Origin: Bacteroidota bacterium
GTDB lineage: Bacteria > Bacteroidota > Bacteroidia > Cytophagales > Cyclobacteriaceae
Direction of reading: 5' to 3'
Length of the DNA stretch: 64,000 nucleotides
Assembly (NCBI GenBank): GCA_018266435.1
Contig: JAFEAL010000011.1
Location: 1 to 64,000 of the forward strand
Below the pieces are notes generated by a model. That model worked only from the letters and a program-made list of their open reading frames with translations, ran no database searches and had not been told where the DNA came from. The position numbers and the translations under genes were made by a program. Positions 28,976 through 39,266 of this stretch are shown here, in pieces. The stretch's first letter is position 1; each line of letters begins with the position of its first letter.

Positions 28976-30309
28976 AACTAAAATCAGGAGAGGTGAGGGT
29001 TACAAGATTCATAAAGTCTTTTGGTTTACTGATTGCACTGGTAATCGGGACGGTTCTGTTTTATTCGTGCCGTAACATGGATGGAGTAAGCCCCGATAGC
29101 CGTTCTACATTTGTCTATTACTACGGAGGCATGGGCAACTATACGGCCACTTCAGCACTTCAACTATCGGATGGATATTTAGTAGTAGGCGACAGCATCT
29201 CATCTGCAAAATTCTCCATTGTGGTAATTAAGACAAACAAATCTGGCGAAAAAGTTTGGCGCAAAAAAATAGATAGTGCGGTATCTAATTCGGCCATTGT
29301 TACCCCAACTGGTTACATGATCATTGGCGACCGGATGAATGTTGACCTTACGCAAACCAACGTATCCAGACAAATCAAGAGAAAAATGAGAATCATCTCG
29401 TTGAGTGCTACGGGTGGCAAGTTAGCCGATCAAAGTTGGGGAGCCGACACTGCTACCAATTACCGGGGAAGTGCGCTGACGATGGATGCCTCAGGCAATT
29501 TGTATAGTGTAAGTACGGTAAATCCATTGGGTTCTTCAAACTTTGCACAATATGCTTCCCATGATCCCAACACCTTATCCATTCAGTGGGTTAAATCATA
29601 CAACCAAGACGGAGGGCGCAATTATCAAAACTCCATTTCAGCTTTTACGACTAACCAGGGAGATATTATATGGGCAACATCATCAGTGGCAGCAACCAGC
29701 ATTACTACTTCTACTTCTTTTTTGCGTATTCCGGTAGGTGCTCCCAATGCTGCTTTTGTTAACGGTGCCTCGTTTGGGCAAGATGCCATTGCTAATAACA
29801 AATATTTTTCAGGAGTAGACATCCAGGCAACGCCTGTGGGTTACGGCATCATTGGTACTTTTCAGACTTACCAACAAGATGCTGCCAATATCTTTTTCAT
29901 CCGCACTGATTTATCGGGTACACCCATACCTAAGTCGGCTATTTATTTTGACGGATACTTGTTAGCCAAACACCAGAAGCCGCTTAGCGACAGTACTGTT
30001 TCGTTGGTGCAAGACAACGGCACATGTTTAGCAGCTACAAAAGAAGGAGGATTTTTATTGGCAGGCTACACTACCTCTACCAACGATGGCAAGTGGGGCA
30101 ATGGGGGCAAAGATGTTTTCCTCATTCGCATTGATCCATTTGGTAATTTTATCTGGTATAAAACATGGGGTGGTACGGGCGATGAAGTGCCGTCAACAGC
30201 CAAACAAACATCCGATGGAGGCTTTATTATTTCTGGTACACTCACTTTGGCAGGACAAAGCTCAATGTTTTTGTTAAAGACTGATAGCAATGGTGAATTG
30301 AAAAATTAA
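28972..30309 (+). CDS. Lipoprotein with propeller-like repeats
   Basis: A 445-residue lipoprotein with lipobox FYSC (Cys33) after a hydrophobic segment. The body repeats a pattern of the form 'TSDGGFI.SG....G...MFLLKTDSNGE' (for example TKEGGFLLAGYTTSTNDG and QTSDGGFIISGTLTLA), common in bacterial surface beta-propellers. It overlaps the barrel gene upstream by 4 bp and precedes the giant secreted protein by 25 bp. Probably a periplasmic or surface component of the same assembly; no specific family recognised. Confidence 0.75.
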   Translation: MKLKSGEVRVTRFIKSFGLLIALVIGTVLFYSCRNMDGVSPDSRSTFVYYYGGMGNYTATSALQLSDGYLVVGDSISSAKFSIVVIKTNKSGEKVWRKKIDSAVSNSAIVTPTGYMIIGDRMNVDLTQTNVSRQIKRKMRIISLSATGGKLADQSWGADTATNYRGSALTMDASGNLYSVSTVNPLGSSNFAQYASHDPNTLSIQWVKSYNQDGGRNYQNSISAFTTNQGDIIWATSSVAATSITTSTSFLRIPVGAPNAAFVNGASFGQDAIANNKYFSGVDIQATPVGYGIIGTFQTYQQDAANIFFIRTDLSGTPIPKSAIYFDGYLLAKHQKPLSDSTVSLVQDNGTCLAATKEGGFLLAGYTTSTNDGKWGNGGKDVFLIRIDPFGNFIWYKTWGGTGDEVPSTAKQTSDGGFIISGTLTLAGQSSMFLLKTDSNGELKN

Positions 30310-30334
30310 TATTAGAAACTATTACGGTTAGCTT

Positions 30335-33300
30335 ATGAGGAGTTTTACTAAACCTTTCTTTTTTTATTCGCTGATATTTTTGTTGATAGCGGGAGGAGGG
30401 CTACTGGCTCAACCCACGGTTAACACTCCAACAATTTCAGCCGTGACAACCACCTCTGCTACGCTGGGCGGTAAGATTGCCGTGGGCACAAGCATTACTG
30501 GTTATGGCACGGCCTACAAAACAACGGCCGGTGTAGCCGCAACGGATAATTCTCTGAATGGAGGAGTTGTGCCCGATGGCAGTATTCCCTATACCTTTAC
30601 ACAAAACAGAACCGTTTTTACAGCAGGCACGCAATATTTTTGGGTGGCTTGGGCAACGGGCACTGGCGGTACTGGCCTGAGTGCGGAACAATCATTTTTT
30701 ACCGAACCCAACCAGCCCGCAACATTTTCAATCACGGCTACCTCTACTACTAACAACCAGATTGTTTTGTCGTTTCCTGCTGCCTCTTCGTTAGTAGGAG
30801 CGGCACCGGCCACAGGCGGATATGTTTTGTTTCGTCATGCAGGCAGTGCGGCCACCGTAAGCGTTACTGATGGCAGTGCTCCACCGGCAAACGGTACGGG
30901 CGATAAAATTGCTACCATTACCAGCATAGCTACTTCTTATACTGATGGCAGCTTGTCGGCACAAACACAGTACTATTATACCTTGGTACCTTTCGTGTGG
31001 GACGGCTCCACCGCTACTACGTATAATTACAATACAACTTCTCCCTTATCCACCAACGGGTTTACGTTATCCAACCCACCTAGCGGGCAACCTACTTCAC
31101 TTACATCAGTTGGCGGAAGCAATACACAAATTAACTTAACGCTTAATTGGGGAGCAGTGACGGCAAATGGTTTTTTGGTTTATCAAAATACCACGGGCAC
31201 CCCGGTTATTGCCGGTGGCGATTTTACGAATGGAACAACCCCGCCAGCTTCGTTGGCCGATGGCAGCACCCAGATTACATCGGTTTCTTCATTGGCTACT
31301 TCATATAACAATACTGGGCTCACAGCCGCTACCCAATATTACTATATCGTTGTGCCATTTGGCTATGACGGCAGCAACTCAGCCACGTATAACTATAATA
31401 CTACCTCACCTAAAACCACCACAGCATACACTTTATCTAACCCAGCCAGCGGGCAGCCCACACCGTTAAATGCTACCGGCACCAGCCCGTCTCAGATCAA
31501 TCTGACTTGGTCATCTGTAACGGCCACCGGTTTTTTGATTTACCGTTTGCCAGGAGGAACAGCACCCAATGTGTCAGCCATACCCAATGGTGCAGCGCCA
31601 CCCGCCAGTTTGGCTGATGGAAGCACTCTTATCACCACAGCTGCAGGAGGCGCTACTGCATACAACAACACCGGCTTACCGCCTGCAACTCAATATAGTT
31701 ATACCATTGTGCCATTTACTTATGATGGCTCTCATGCCGGCACCTATAATTACCTGCTACCCTCAGCGCCAACGGCAAATGCTTACACCTATTCCAGTTC
31801 ACCAAGTGGACAGCCCACCTTTTTTAGTGCTACTGCAGCAGGGTACAATCAAATTAATTTATCATGGTCTTCGGGTGTTACCTCTATAGCTGGCTTTTTG
31901 ATTTACAGACTTCCTGGTAACACTTCCGTTAGCTTGACCGGGCTAAATAGCGGTAGTGCTCCACCCAGCCCGTTGGGTGATGGTAGCACGCTTATCGCTA
32001 CAGTAGGTAGCGGAGCTATCTCATATTCTGATAACTCAGGACTTTCAGGTGGTACTAAATACCAGTACAAATTAGTGCCGTTTGGTTATGATGGCTCACA
32101 CGCTCAAACTTATAATTTTTTGACAGCCGGAGCTAAGGCTTCAAATGCTACCACATTTTCTAATAACTCGACAATCACATATGTTTCATCGACAAGTCCA
32201 GTTTCAATAGCTTACATTGATTATTCGGCAGTAGGAGCGCCAATTGATAATACAAACAGTGTGCGCCTTGGGCAATTCAATGTAAATGATTTGGGCGGTG
32301 ACGGGCAACCCACAACTCTTTCATCAGTAACGATCAGCATTGCCAACAATGCTAACGTAGCCGAGATTGCTATTTTTGATAGTGGTCAAAATAATGTAGG
32401 GCAAGTAACTAATCCGGGCAGCAGCGCAACATTTAACGGACTTAGCACCATCTCTGCTGCTGATGGAAGTTTCGACTATTTCGAAATTTGGGCTACGTTT
32501 CAAAACACGGTAACCGACCAGCAAAAAATAAAGATAGATATTACCGGAGTAACTGTTGCAGTACCAAGTTCGGGAATCTCCTCTTTTTCAGTATCAACCC
32601 CTATCTCTGCTAATAAAATTCAGGTTACGGCTACACAATTGGCCATGACCACCGGATCAACCAATGTTAATGTAAGCGCTAATTTTGGGCCGGTTACGGT
32701 TTCAGCCGTAGATGCGTTTGGCAATGTGCAGATCAGCAGAACCGATTCTGTAAAATTAAAACTTTCGCCTGCCACTACGTTGTCACTCATTCCGTTATCC
32801 ACCTATAACGAACAACAAATGACCAATGGTACGGTAACCTGGTCATCGGCCAAGATTAATTTGGCAGGCACGTATACGCTACAGGCAAAAAAGAGCCCCA
32901 CCGTTCCCAATCCTCTTACACCAGCCGGAACGAGTATTACGGTACACAGTGCAGGAGTAACAGTTACTCCGGGAACATTAGCCAACTCGCCTCTTTGCTC
33001 CAATGGAGATTATCAAAATATATCAGCTATTACCATTACCGAAAGCGACCCTTCTGATTTTGCTGTGGGTACAAACGTAAGTTTCTCCATTATTTTACCT
33101 TCAGGGTTTTTGTTTAATAGTGCGGCATCTCCGTCTTTCGTGACTGCGGGCAATCCTGGGCCGGCAAGTGATTTTACAGGTTCTCCGGGATATACTTATT
33201 CGGCAGATAAAACAACTGTAACGTTTACCTACACGGTGGGCTCGGTTGTAAATAAAGATAAAATTACAATTAGTGGGTTACAGGTTAACTACACCGGCTC

Positions 33301-36300
33301 TACATTTCCCTTTAGCGGAAACATGGTAAGGCTTGGTGGTACAGCAGTGCAACAAGGAAATGCAACTACAGATGGCAAAATTTATTGCGTTATGAGCGCG
33401 GCACAATCAGCTACTGTTGTGGATTTTAATGTGCAGACGGTGCCTGGGCAAGCTACTGTTACCCCAGGCCAGACAAGGTTTCAGGTAGGTATAACAAGCG
33501 TGCAGCTATTGGGGAATCCATCAGGGGGGTCTTTTTCAGGACCAGGTGTTTCACCCAATGCTACGTATGGATACATTTTTTCACCCTCATCAGTTGGTGT
33601 TAGTACCGGAAATCAGATTGTTTATACTTACAAAGAAACTACGGGGCAGCATTGTAATGTAACCACTACTAAATCATTTGATGTGTACGCATCTGTAATT
33701 CAGAATTTGCAACTATCTTATTGTACCAATGCCACCCCATCGACTGGCTTAACTGTAGTACAGGCTGATGTAGATAATCAATTTCCACCCGCTAATAGTT
33801 ATTCAAGATACGATCTTGTCTATTATGCAGGAAATTCATGCTCTGGGTTGGGGTGTACCTATGCATACAGTTCTACCTATATAGGTTACACTACAATATA
33901 TTCTACATATACAAGTAGTTATAATCTTTTAGGCACTACCACACTTGCTCAAACTCAAAGCTATACCTATACCTACAATTGGAACGGTTCCTATTATGCG
34001 TATGCCGGGTATACTTATTCATCAAATAAAATAGCCAACGCAGGCAGTGTAACCACTTTTGATCCATCACAATCATACTATAGATCAGCTTATTCTTCTG
34101 GAGTTATAGTTTATTACAGGGCAATAGATAACGCCACATCAACCATAGTTACCGTAGGAGGAGGCCAGTTTGTTCCACTAGTTGATCCTCCTGCAGTTAG
34201 TTTTTCATTGCCCAAGTTAAATTTTTGTGCGAATGAGGCCTCTGTCAATCTTGTAGGGAACCCTCTACAAAATAGTGCGGTTACTGATAAATTTTCCTCT
34301 ACAGGTGGAGGTATTCCTCCCAATGTGGGTAATACGTGGACGTTTACCCCATCTTTGGTTACCCAACTGGGTACCCCGTTTAATATCAGGTATGATTATA
34401 CAGATCCTTATTCTGGTTGCTCAAATTATGCTATTCAATCGGTCACAGTTTTTTCTTTGCCATCTCAAGTGCAAAGCACCGAGTTAAATGGAACAGGCAG
34501 CCCGCCCACCCTTATTACTTGTGTGGGTAACCCGGCTGTTACTTTTACGGCCAATGCTCCCTCAACTAAATACAACTGGTACAACAGTTCTATCATAAAT
34601 CCAGCAAACTTTATTCAATCGGGTAATAATTTTACGCCTACAACAAGTACGGCAACTGCAGGCAGCACGGATTATTTTGTCACTAAAGTGCTCTACTCAT
34701 CACCTACCTTTGCAGGTTGTGAAAGTACAACTGCTACCAACGTAAGAATGACTGTGCAGGCAGGGCCTACTCTTACCCTTAGCACGTCTGCTGAACAAAT
34801 TTGCTTTGGCTCTAATGTTGACATCAAACAATCAACCATAGGTGCGGTATTGACCAATGCAACTACCGCCACGTGGTCAACCGTAGGAGCCGGACAGTTT
34901 TTGGATGGGTCAGGCAACCCATCAACTACTTTAGGCTCATCGGGCACCTCGACAACTTTGTACAAACCTTTAGGCACAGACCTACCCGTTTCACCAGGCA
35001 TTAATCCTACAACTGTTATTTTAAAACTAACCACAGACAACCTTTCCGCCCCATCGTGTCTTCCAGCTACACAGAATTTTACAGTAACGATTTATCCTGC
35101 ACCTGTGGCACCACAGTTTACAATACCTTCGCAGGCTGCTATACCTAGTGGGTTATTTGAGTTTTGCGATAGTGATATTTCTAATCACAGCCAATTGCAA
35201 GTTACAGGTTCGGGTACTGGCACTATAACATATTATAGTGATGCTGCACTGACTAATGTATTGGATTCAGGTGGAGACCCCCGTACCTATAGTTATGGAT
35301 TTAATCCTGGGGTAAGCAGATTGGTTCCTATTTATGCTACTCAGACTATTAATGGTTGCAAAAGCACACCAACATCATTAACGTTTAGATTAGACCCACT
35401 TCCCCAACCAGCGTTTTCAGTAAACCAGTTTTGTCAGGGTATGCCAACTCAATTTTCAGATACTACGCATGTTCCAACCGGTGCAACGACTTACGCATTA
35501 AGTTCATGGGATTGGGATTTTAATGAAATTGTTAATGGTATTAAAGGCATTGGGGTAGGAAAAAATATTTCGTATAAGTATAATAGTATTGGTATTTTTC
35601 TACCTACAGTTACAATTACTTCCAATGCCATAGATACCGGGTATCCGTGCACCGCTACTTCTAGTCCAAAAACAATAGAGATAGGGCCGGTACCTCAAAC
35701 TGATTTTACGGTTACTAATCAGTGTTTTAATGATAATACGGTTTTTAATTATTCGTCTGGCACCTTGTTTGATAAATCCACAGCTGGTAAAACTCTGGCT
35801 ACCTGGAGCTGGGTTTTTGATACGGCCAACCCAGGCACAACCAGTGTAACCCAAACTTCACCTATACCTCCGGGTATCCCGGTAATACCGGCCGTACCTA
35901 CTTTCCAATATGGTAGTCCGGGGCTTTACAATGCCCAACTCACGTTAACTTCCGGGTTGGGTTGCCAAAACAGTATCACTAAATCGGTTTATGTGTTGCC
36001 GCTGATCAAATTCAATACAAGCAATTTGTTTAGTTACAATGAGAGTTTTGAAGACAACACGAATACACCCACTAATAATCAAAGTGCTAATTATGGTGCA
36101 TGGGCTACAGAGCTTTTTTCAGTAGGCACTAATCCGGCAACTTCTACCAGTTGGAATTTACTTTCACCCAATGGCCCTATCATTAATTCTGCTAGTAATG
36201 GTACTAAAGCTTGGGTGGCTGGACTCTTACCAACGGCCAATAATGGACTGACCAATACCTACAACAGCAATGAAACCTCAGTATTGAATAGCCCTTGTTT

Positions 36301-37741
36301 TGATATTTCAACCCTTACCAAGCCTATTATTTCATTTGATTACTTAGCCGATCTATGGAATAGAAACGATGGTGTGTATGTGCAATCGTCTGTGGATGGG
36401 GGTGTAAGTTGGCAGACCTTTGGCCAGCGCAGCAAGGGCATCAGTTGGTATAATGACGGTAACATAGTGGGGCTTTCGGGTAGCGGAAATTTAGGGCAAC
36501 CCGTTGGTCAGATCGGGTGGGATGACCCTAACAGCGGAAACGGCCAATCTAATCCGTGGAGTAAGGCCTATTACACATTAAGTAATTTATCTACAGCACA
36601 ACCTATACGGTTCAGGTTTTATCTGGGTACGCAGGGAAATATTGACCAAACCACCGTGACCGGTTCTACTTATGTTAGGCCGCCCTACAATGGATACGGA
36701 TTGGATAATGTGACCATACAAAACAGCAACCGAACTGTTTTGGCTGAATACTTTACTAATCAAACAGCGTCAGCTAGGGAGAGCACGCCTCATGCCTCGG
36801 ATAACAATTTTCAGAATTTTGAGCCCAATGCCACCAAACAGTCACTTGTTAAAATACAATACCATACTTCTTTTGGCGGTGCCGATGATATTTTCTCGCA
36901 AAACCAACAAGATAATTCTGCTCGTGCAGCATTTTATGGAATAACCGGGACGTCATCATTTAAAGGGTTTATTGATGGATGGAGTGATCCGTCAGGGTTT
37001 AATGGAAATATAGCACCTTCTGTTTCACCACCGCCACTAACCAATTCAGAGAATTATTATGAGCGGGAGTTATTGATTCCTTCACCGGTTACCTTATCAC
37101 TTAGTACTGGTCGATCAACCAATAACGACAGTTTAACAGTTGATGTCAACGTAACCGTGGGGGCGCAGGCTTTAGCCACTGCAGGGCATCAATACGTGGT
37201 GCAACTCGCAATTGTTCAAGACATGAGCGGAACCGGAGTCGGTCCTTTTAACATGAAAAAACTTCTGCCCAATGCATCGGGCAGGGCACTGACTATCTCA
37301 GCTATTAACTCCTCTCAAACTTTGCATTATGCGTTTACTACAACTGCGGCTGACAGCAGCAATATATACGCATCGTCTTTTGTGCAAGACATAATAACAC
37401 AACCTACGGGTTCACTTAACGTACTGCAGGCTGCAACCCAGCGAATATCTACCAGTTCATTGATAGTGATCACCGATGTGAAATCCATTCTGGATAATGC
37501 ACGGGTTTATCCCAATCCATCGGATCAGGAATTTACCATAGTGTTGCCTGTGGGTGCATCACAGCCACTGCAGGTTAGCCTCATCAACCAACTTGGGCAG
37601 GTTGCGCAAGCTACCTCATTTGGCGAAGGGGAGCAGACTAAAACTGTAAGCACACATGGCCTTTCAGATGGCGTGTACATATTACAGGTAGGAGGGGGTA
37701 CAGCCGGTGTGCGGACTAAGGTAATTGTACTACACAAGTAA
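30335..37741 (+). CDS. Giant T9SS-exported adhesin-like protein
   Basis: A 2468-residue secreted protein: signal peptide ending GLLAQ, then about five fibronectin-III-like repeats of some 115-120 residues ending in 'YDGS..ATYNYNTTSP' units (about residues 30-620), several beta-sandwich regions, a Tyr/Ser/Thr-rich stretch (about 1152-1265), PKD-like domains (LSSWDWDF, ATWSWVFD), an Ig/MAM-like module, an Omp28-like segment (about 2130-2260, beginning VLAEYFTNQ) and a final type A T9SS sorting domain (VYPNPSDQEF ... KVIVLHK). It is presumably displayed on the cell surface as an adhesin or matrix protein. It is the last gene of the operon that begins at 20090. Confidence 0.85.
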   Translation: MRSFTKPFFFYSLIFLLIAGGGLLAQPTVNTPTISAVTTTSATLGGKIAVGTSITGYGTAYKTTAGVAATDNSLNGGVVPDGSIPYTFTQNRTVFTAGTQYFWVAWATGTGGTGLSAEQSFFTEPNQPATFSITATSTTNNQIVLSFPAASSLVGAAPATGGYVLFRHAGSAATVSVTDGSAPPANGTGDKIATITSIATSYTDGSLSAQTQYYYTLVPFVWDGSTATTYNYNTTSPLSTNGFTLSNPPSGQPTSLTSVGGSNTQINLTLNWGAVTANGFLVYQNTTGTPVIAGGDFTNGTTPPASLADGSTQITSVSSLATSYNNTGLTAATQYYYIVVPFGYDGSNSATYNYNTTSPKTTTAYTLSNPASGQPTPLNATGTSPSQINLTWSSVTATGFLIYRLPGGTAPNVSAIPNGAAPPASLADGSTLITTAAGGATAYNNTGLPPATQYSYTIVPFTYDGSHAGTYNYLLPSAPTANAYTYSSSPSGQPTFFSATAAGYNQINLSWSSGVTSIAGFLIYRLPGNTSVSLTGLNSGSAPPSPLGDGSTLIATVGSGAISYSDNSGLSGGTKYQYKLVPFGYDGSHAQTYNFLTAGAKASNATTFSNNSTITYVSSTSPVSIAYIDYSAVGAPIDNTNSVRLGQFNVNDLGGDGQPTTLSSVTISIANNANVAEIAIFDSGQNNVGQVTNPGSSATFNGLSTISAADGSFDYFEIWATFQNTVTDQQKIKIDITGVTVAVPSSGISSFSVSTPISANKIQVTATQLAMTTGSTNVNVSANFGPVTVSAVDAFGNVQISRTDSVKLKLSPATTLSLIPLSTYNEQQMTNGTVTWSSAKINLAGTYTLQAKKSPTVPNPLTPAGTSITVHSAGVTVTPGTLANSPLCSNGDYQNISAITITESDPSDFAVGTNVSFSIILPSGFLFNSAASPSFVTAGNPGPASDFTGSPGYTYSADKTTVTFTYTVGSVVNKDKITISGLQVNYTGSTFPFSGNMVRLGGTAVQQGNATTDGKIYCVMSAAQSATVVDFNVQTVPGQATVTPGQTRFQVGITSVQLLGNPSGGSFSGPGVSPNATYGYIFSPSSVGVSTGNQIVYTYKETTGQHCNVTTTKSFDVYASVIQNLQLSYCTNATPSTGLTVVQADVDNQFPPANSYSRYDLVYYAGNSCSGLGCTYAYSSTYIGYTTIYSTYTSSYNLLGTTTLAQTQSYTYTYNWNGSYYAYAGYTYSSNKIANAGSVTTFDPSQSYYRSAYSSGVIVYYRAIDNATSTIVTVGGGQFVPLVDPPAVSFSLPKLNFCANEASVNLVGNPLQNSAVTDKFSSTGGGIPPNVGNTWTFTPSLVTQLGTPFNIRYDYTDPYSGCSNYAIQSVTVFSLPSQVQSTELNGTGSPPTLITCVGNPAVTFTANAPSTKYNWYNSSIINPANFIQSGNNFTPTTSTATAGSTDYFVTKVLYSSPTFAGCESTTATNVRMTVQAGPTLTLSTSAEQICFGSNVDIKQSTIGAVLTNATTATWSTVGAGQFLDGSGNPSTTLGSSGTSTTLYKPLGTDLPVSPGINPTTVILKLTTDNLSAPSCLPATQNFTVTIYPAPVAPQFTIPSQAAIPSGLFEFCDSDISNHSQLQVTGSGTGTITYYSDAALTNVLDSGGDPRTYSYGFNPGVSRLVPIYATQTINGCKSTPTSLTFRLDPLPQPAFSVNQFCQGMPTQFSDTTHVPTGATTYALSSWDWDFNEIVNGIKGIGVGKNISYKYNSIGIFLPTVTITSNAIDTGYPCTATSSPKTIEIGPVPQTDFTVTNQCFNDNTVFNYSSGTLFDKSTAGKTLATWSWVFDTANPGTTSVTQTSPIPPGIPVIPAVPTFQYGSPGLYNAQLTLTSGLGCQNSITKSVYVLPLIKFNTSNLFSYNESFEDNTNTPTNNQSANYGAWATELFSVGTNPATSTSWNLLSPNGPIINSASNGTKAWVAGLLPTANNGLTNTYNSNETSVLNSPCFDISTLTKPIISFDYLADLWNRNDGVYVQSSVDGGVSWQTFGQRSKGISWYNDGNIVGLSGSGNLGQPVGQIGWDDPNSGNGQSNPWSKAYYTLSNLSTAQPIRFRFYLGTQGNIDQTTVTGSTYVRPPYNGYGLDNVTIQNSNRTVLAEYFTNQTASARESTPHASDNNFQNFEPNATKQSLVKIQYHTSFGGADDIFSQNQQDNSARAAFYGITGTSSFKGFIDGWSDPSGFNGNIAPSVSPPPLTNSENYYERELLIPSPVTLSLSTGRSTNNDSLTVDVNVTVGAQALATAGHQYVVQLAIVQDMSGTGVGPFNMKKLLPNASGRALTISAINSSQTLHYAFTTTAADSSNIYASSFVQDIITQPTGSLNVLQAATQRISTSSLIVITDVKSILDNARVYPNPSDQEFTIVLPVGASQPLQVSLINQLGQVAQATSFGEGEQTKTVSTHGLSDGVYILQVGGGTAGVRTKVIVLHK

Positions 37742-37779
37742 CGAACATACATTACATTGAGCTAACCGAATGGATATTC

Positions 37780-37820
37780 AACAAATGGCTTTTTCATGGT
37801 GAAGAAGCCATTTGTTTTTA
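37780..37820 (+). terminator. Intrinsic terminator closing the STAND/TIR-like operon
   Basis: AACAAATGGCTT (37780-37791) pairs perfectly with AAGCCATTTGTT (37805-37816), followed by TTT and a nearby T-run (TTGTTTTTTTT, 37828-37838). It lies 39 bp after the giant gene stop and ahead of the TerC fusion gene. Confidence 0.85.
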
Positions 37821-37895
37821 AGGTATTGTTTTTTTTATGGGTAAACCTTACTTAATTTACGATCACTAAGTTAATCCAAATTGTAGTTGTTTTTT

Positions 37896-39266
37896 ATGGA
37901 TATTTTTTTAAAACCGGATACCTGGCTTGCCCTTCTCACACTTTGTTTTTTAGAAATTGTACTCGGCATTGACAACATCATATTCATTTCTATTGTCTCC
38001 AATAAGTTGCCAGAAGAGCAACGGCAAAAAGCCCGCAACACCGGGTTGTTTCTGGCTATGTTTGTGCGTATCGCATTCTTACTGGGTATTACCTGGATTA
38101 TTGGCTTTAAGCAACCGCTCTTTGCCATAGATGATATTCTGCCCAACAGCCTGATTAATTTGTTGGGGCTTCCTGGTAACCATTTATTCAGTGGTCGCGA
38201 TCTTATCCTTGGCTTTGGCGGATTATTTCTTATTGCTAAAAGCACGATGGAAATCAACCACGAGATGGAAGGCGATGGCGAGGGCAAAGAAGGGAAGAAG
38301 TCATCGGTACCTACCTTAACGGGAACCATTGTGCAAATTATTTTACTTGACATTATCTTCTCATTTGATTCCATACTCACGGCAGTAGGTATAGTTGATC
38401 GAGACAAAGTGATCATTATGATCATGGCAGTAATTGTCTCCATTGGAGTGATGATGTTTTTCTCAGGCGGCATCAGCCGGTTTATTCAGCGGCATCCTTC
38501 CATGGAAGTGCTGGCGCTCGGCTTTCTTATCCTCATTGGGTTTATGCTTTTTTTGGAATCGCTGCACATCGTGGTGCCCAAGGGATATATTTATTTTGCC
38601 GTGGCATTTTCTTTACTGATCGAGTTTTTCAATATCCGGGTAATTTCTAAACGAAAAAAAGAACCGGTGAAACTGCGCAAGCCATTTACCGAATCAGAGG
38701 CTTTCGAGGCTTTGGAGTTAAAGCAGGAAAATGTACAATTCTCTGATGATCCTCAATACCCGATCGGCAAGTTTGTGCCGAAAGAAAACTACTCGCGCGA
38801 AGAATTGGATCAACTGATCGAAAAAATTGATTTACTGCCGTATCAGGTTGAAGCTGCCGTAGAAGGCTTTGATGATGCCCAGTTGGACACGCCTTACCGT
38901 GAGGGAGGCTGGACGGTGCGGCAATTGATTCATCATTTGTCGGATAGTCATCTCAATGCTTACGTGCGCGTAAAGTGGGCGCTGACCGAAGAAACACCTA
39001 CCATTAAAGCCTACAACCAAAAAAGCTGGGCCGAAACACCTGATACCCGGCTAGGCGTAGAGTACCCGTTGGGTATGCTTAAGTCGTTGCATAAAAAATG
39101 GGTGAGCCTGCTGAAACAATTATTGCCCGACCAGTTGAAAAAAGAATATATCCATCCCGACACAGGCAAACATACCCGCCTTGACCAAATGACCGCCAAC
39201 TATGCGTGGCATGGCGAACATCATTTGGCGCACATTAAAGTATTGAAGAAGAAGAAGGGCTGGTGA
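37896..39266 (+). CDS. TerC-family membrane protein fused to YfiT/DinB-type domain
   Basis: A 456-residue single reading frame. Residues about 1-250 are TerC: seven or so membrane helices with conserved acidic sites EIVLGIDNIIF and DIIFSFDSILTAVG, implicated in metal-ion (Mn2+ or tellurite-related) transport. Residues about 287-456 are a YfiT/DinB-like metal-dependent domain (YPIGKFVPKENY, HHLSDSHLNAYVRVKWAL, HGEHH); the His346, His439 and His443 spacing fits the metal triad of Bacillus YfiT. A TTG nine bases upstream (37887) is possible; ATG 37896 gives the typical TerC start. The fusion suggests coupling of metal export to a thiol-transferase-like activity, which is inference. Confidence 0.88.
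   Translation: MDIFLKPDTWLALLTLCFLEIVLGIDNIIFISIVSNKLPEEQRQKARNTGLFLAMFVRIAFLLGITWIIGFKQPLFAIDDILPNSLINLLGLPGNHLFSGRDLILGFGGLFLIAKSTMEINHEMEGDGEGKEGKKSSVPTLTGTIVQIILLDIIFSFDSILTAVGIVDRDKVIIMIMAVIVSIGVMMFFSGGISRFIQRHPSMEVLALGFLILIGFMLFLESLHIVVPKGYIYFAVAFSLLIEFFNIRVISKRKKEPVKLRKPFTESEAFEALELKQENVQFSDDPQYPIGKFVPKENYSREELDQLIEKIDLLPYQVEAAVEGFDDAQLDTPYREGGWTVRQLIHHLSDSHLNAYVRVKWALTEETPTIKAYNQKSWAETPDTRLGVEYPLGMLKSLHKKWVSLLKQLLPDQLKKEYIHPDTGKHTRLDQMTANYAWHGEHHLAHIKVLKKKKGW

Noticed and set aside
30400..32150. Repeated DNA that could be taken for a tandem repeat or CRISPR
   Set aside because: The repeats are about 350 bp and translate to fibronectin-III-like domains; there are no short identical repeats with unique spacers.
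37871..38473. 200-residue minus-strand open frame
   Set aside because: Antisense to the TerC domain; rich in Ile, Met and Ser as expected for the complement of membrane helices.
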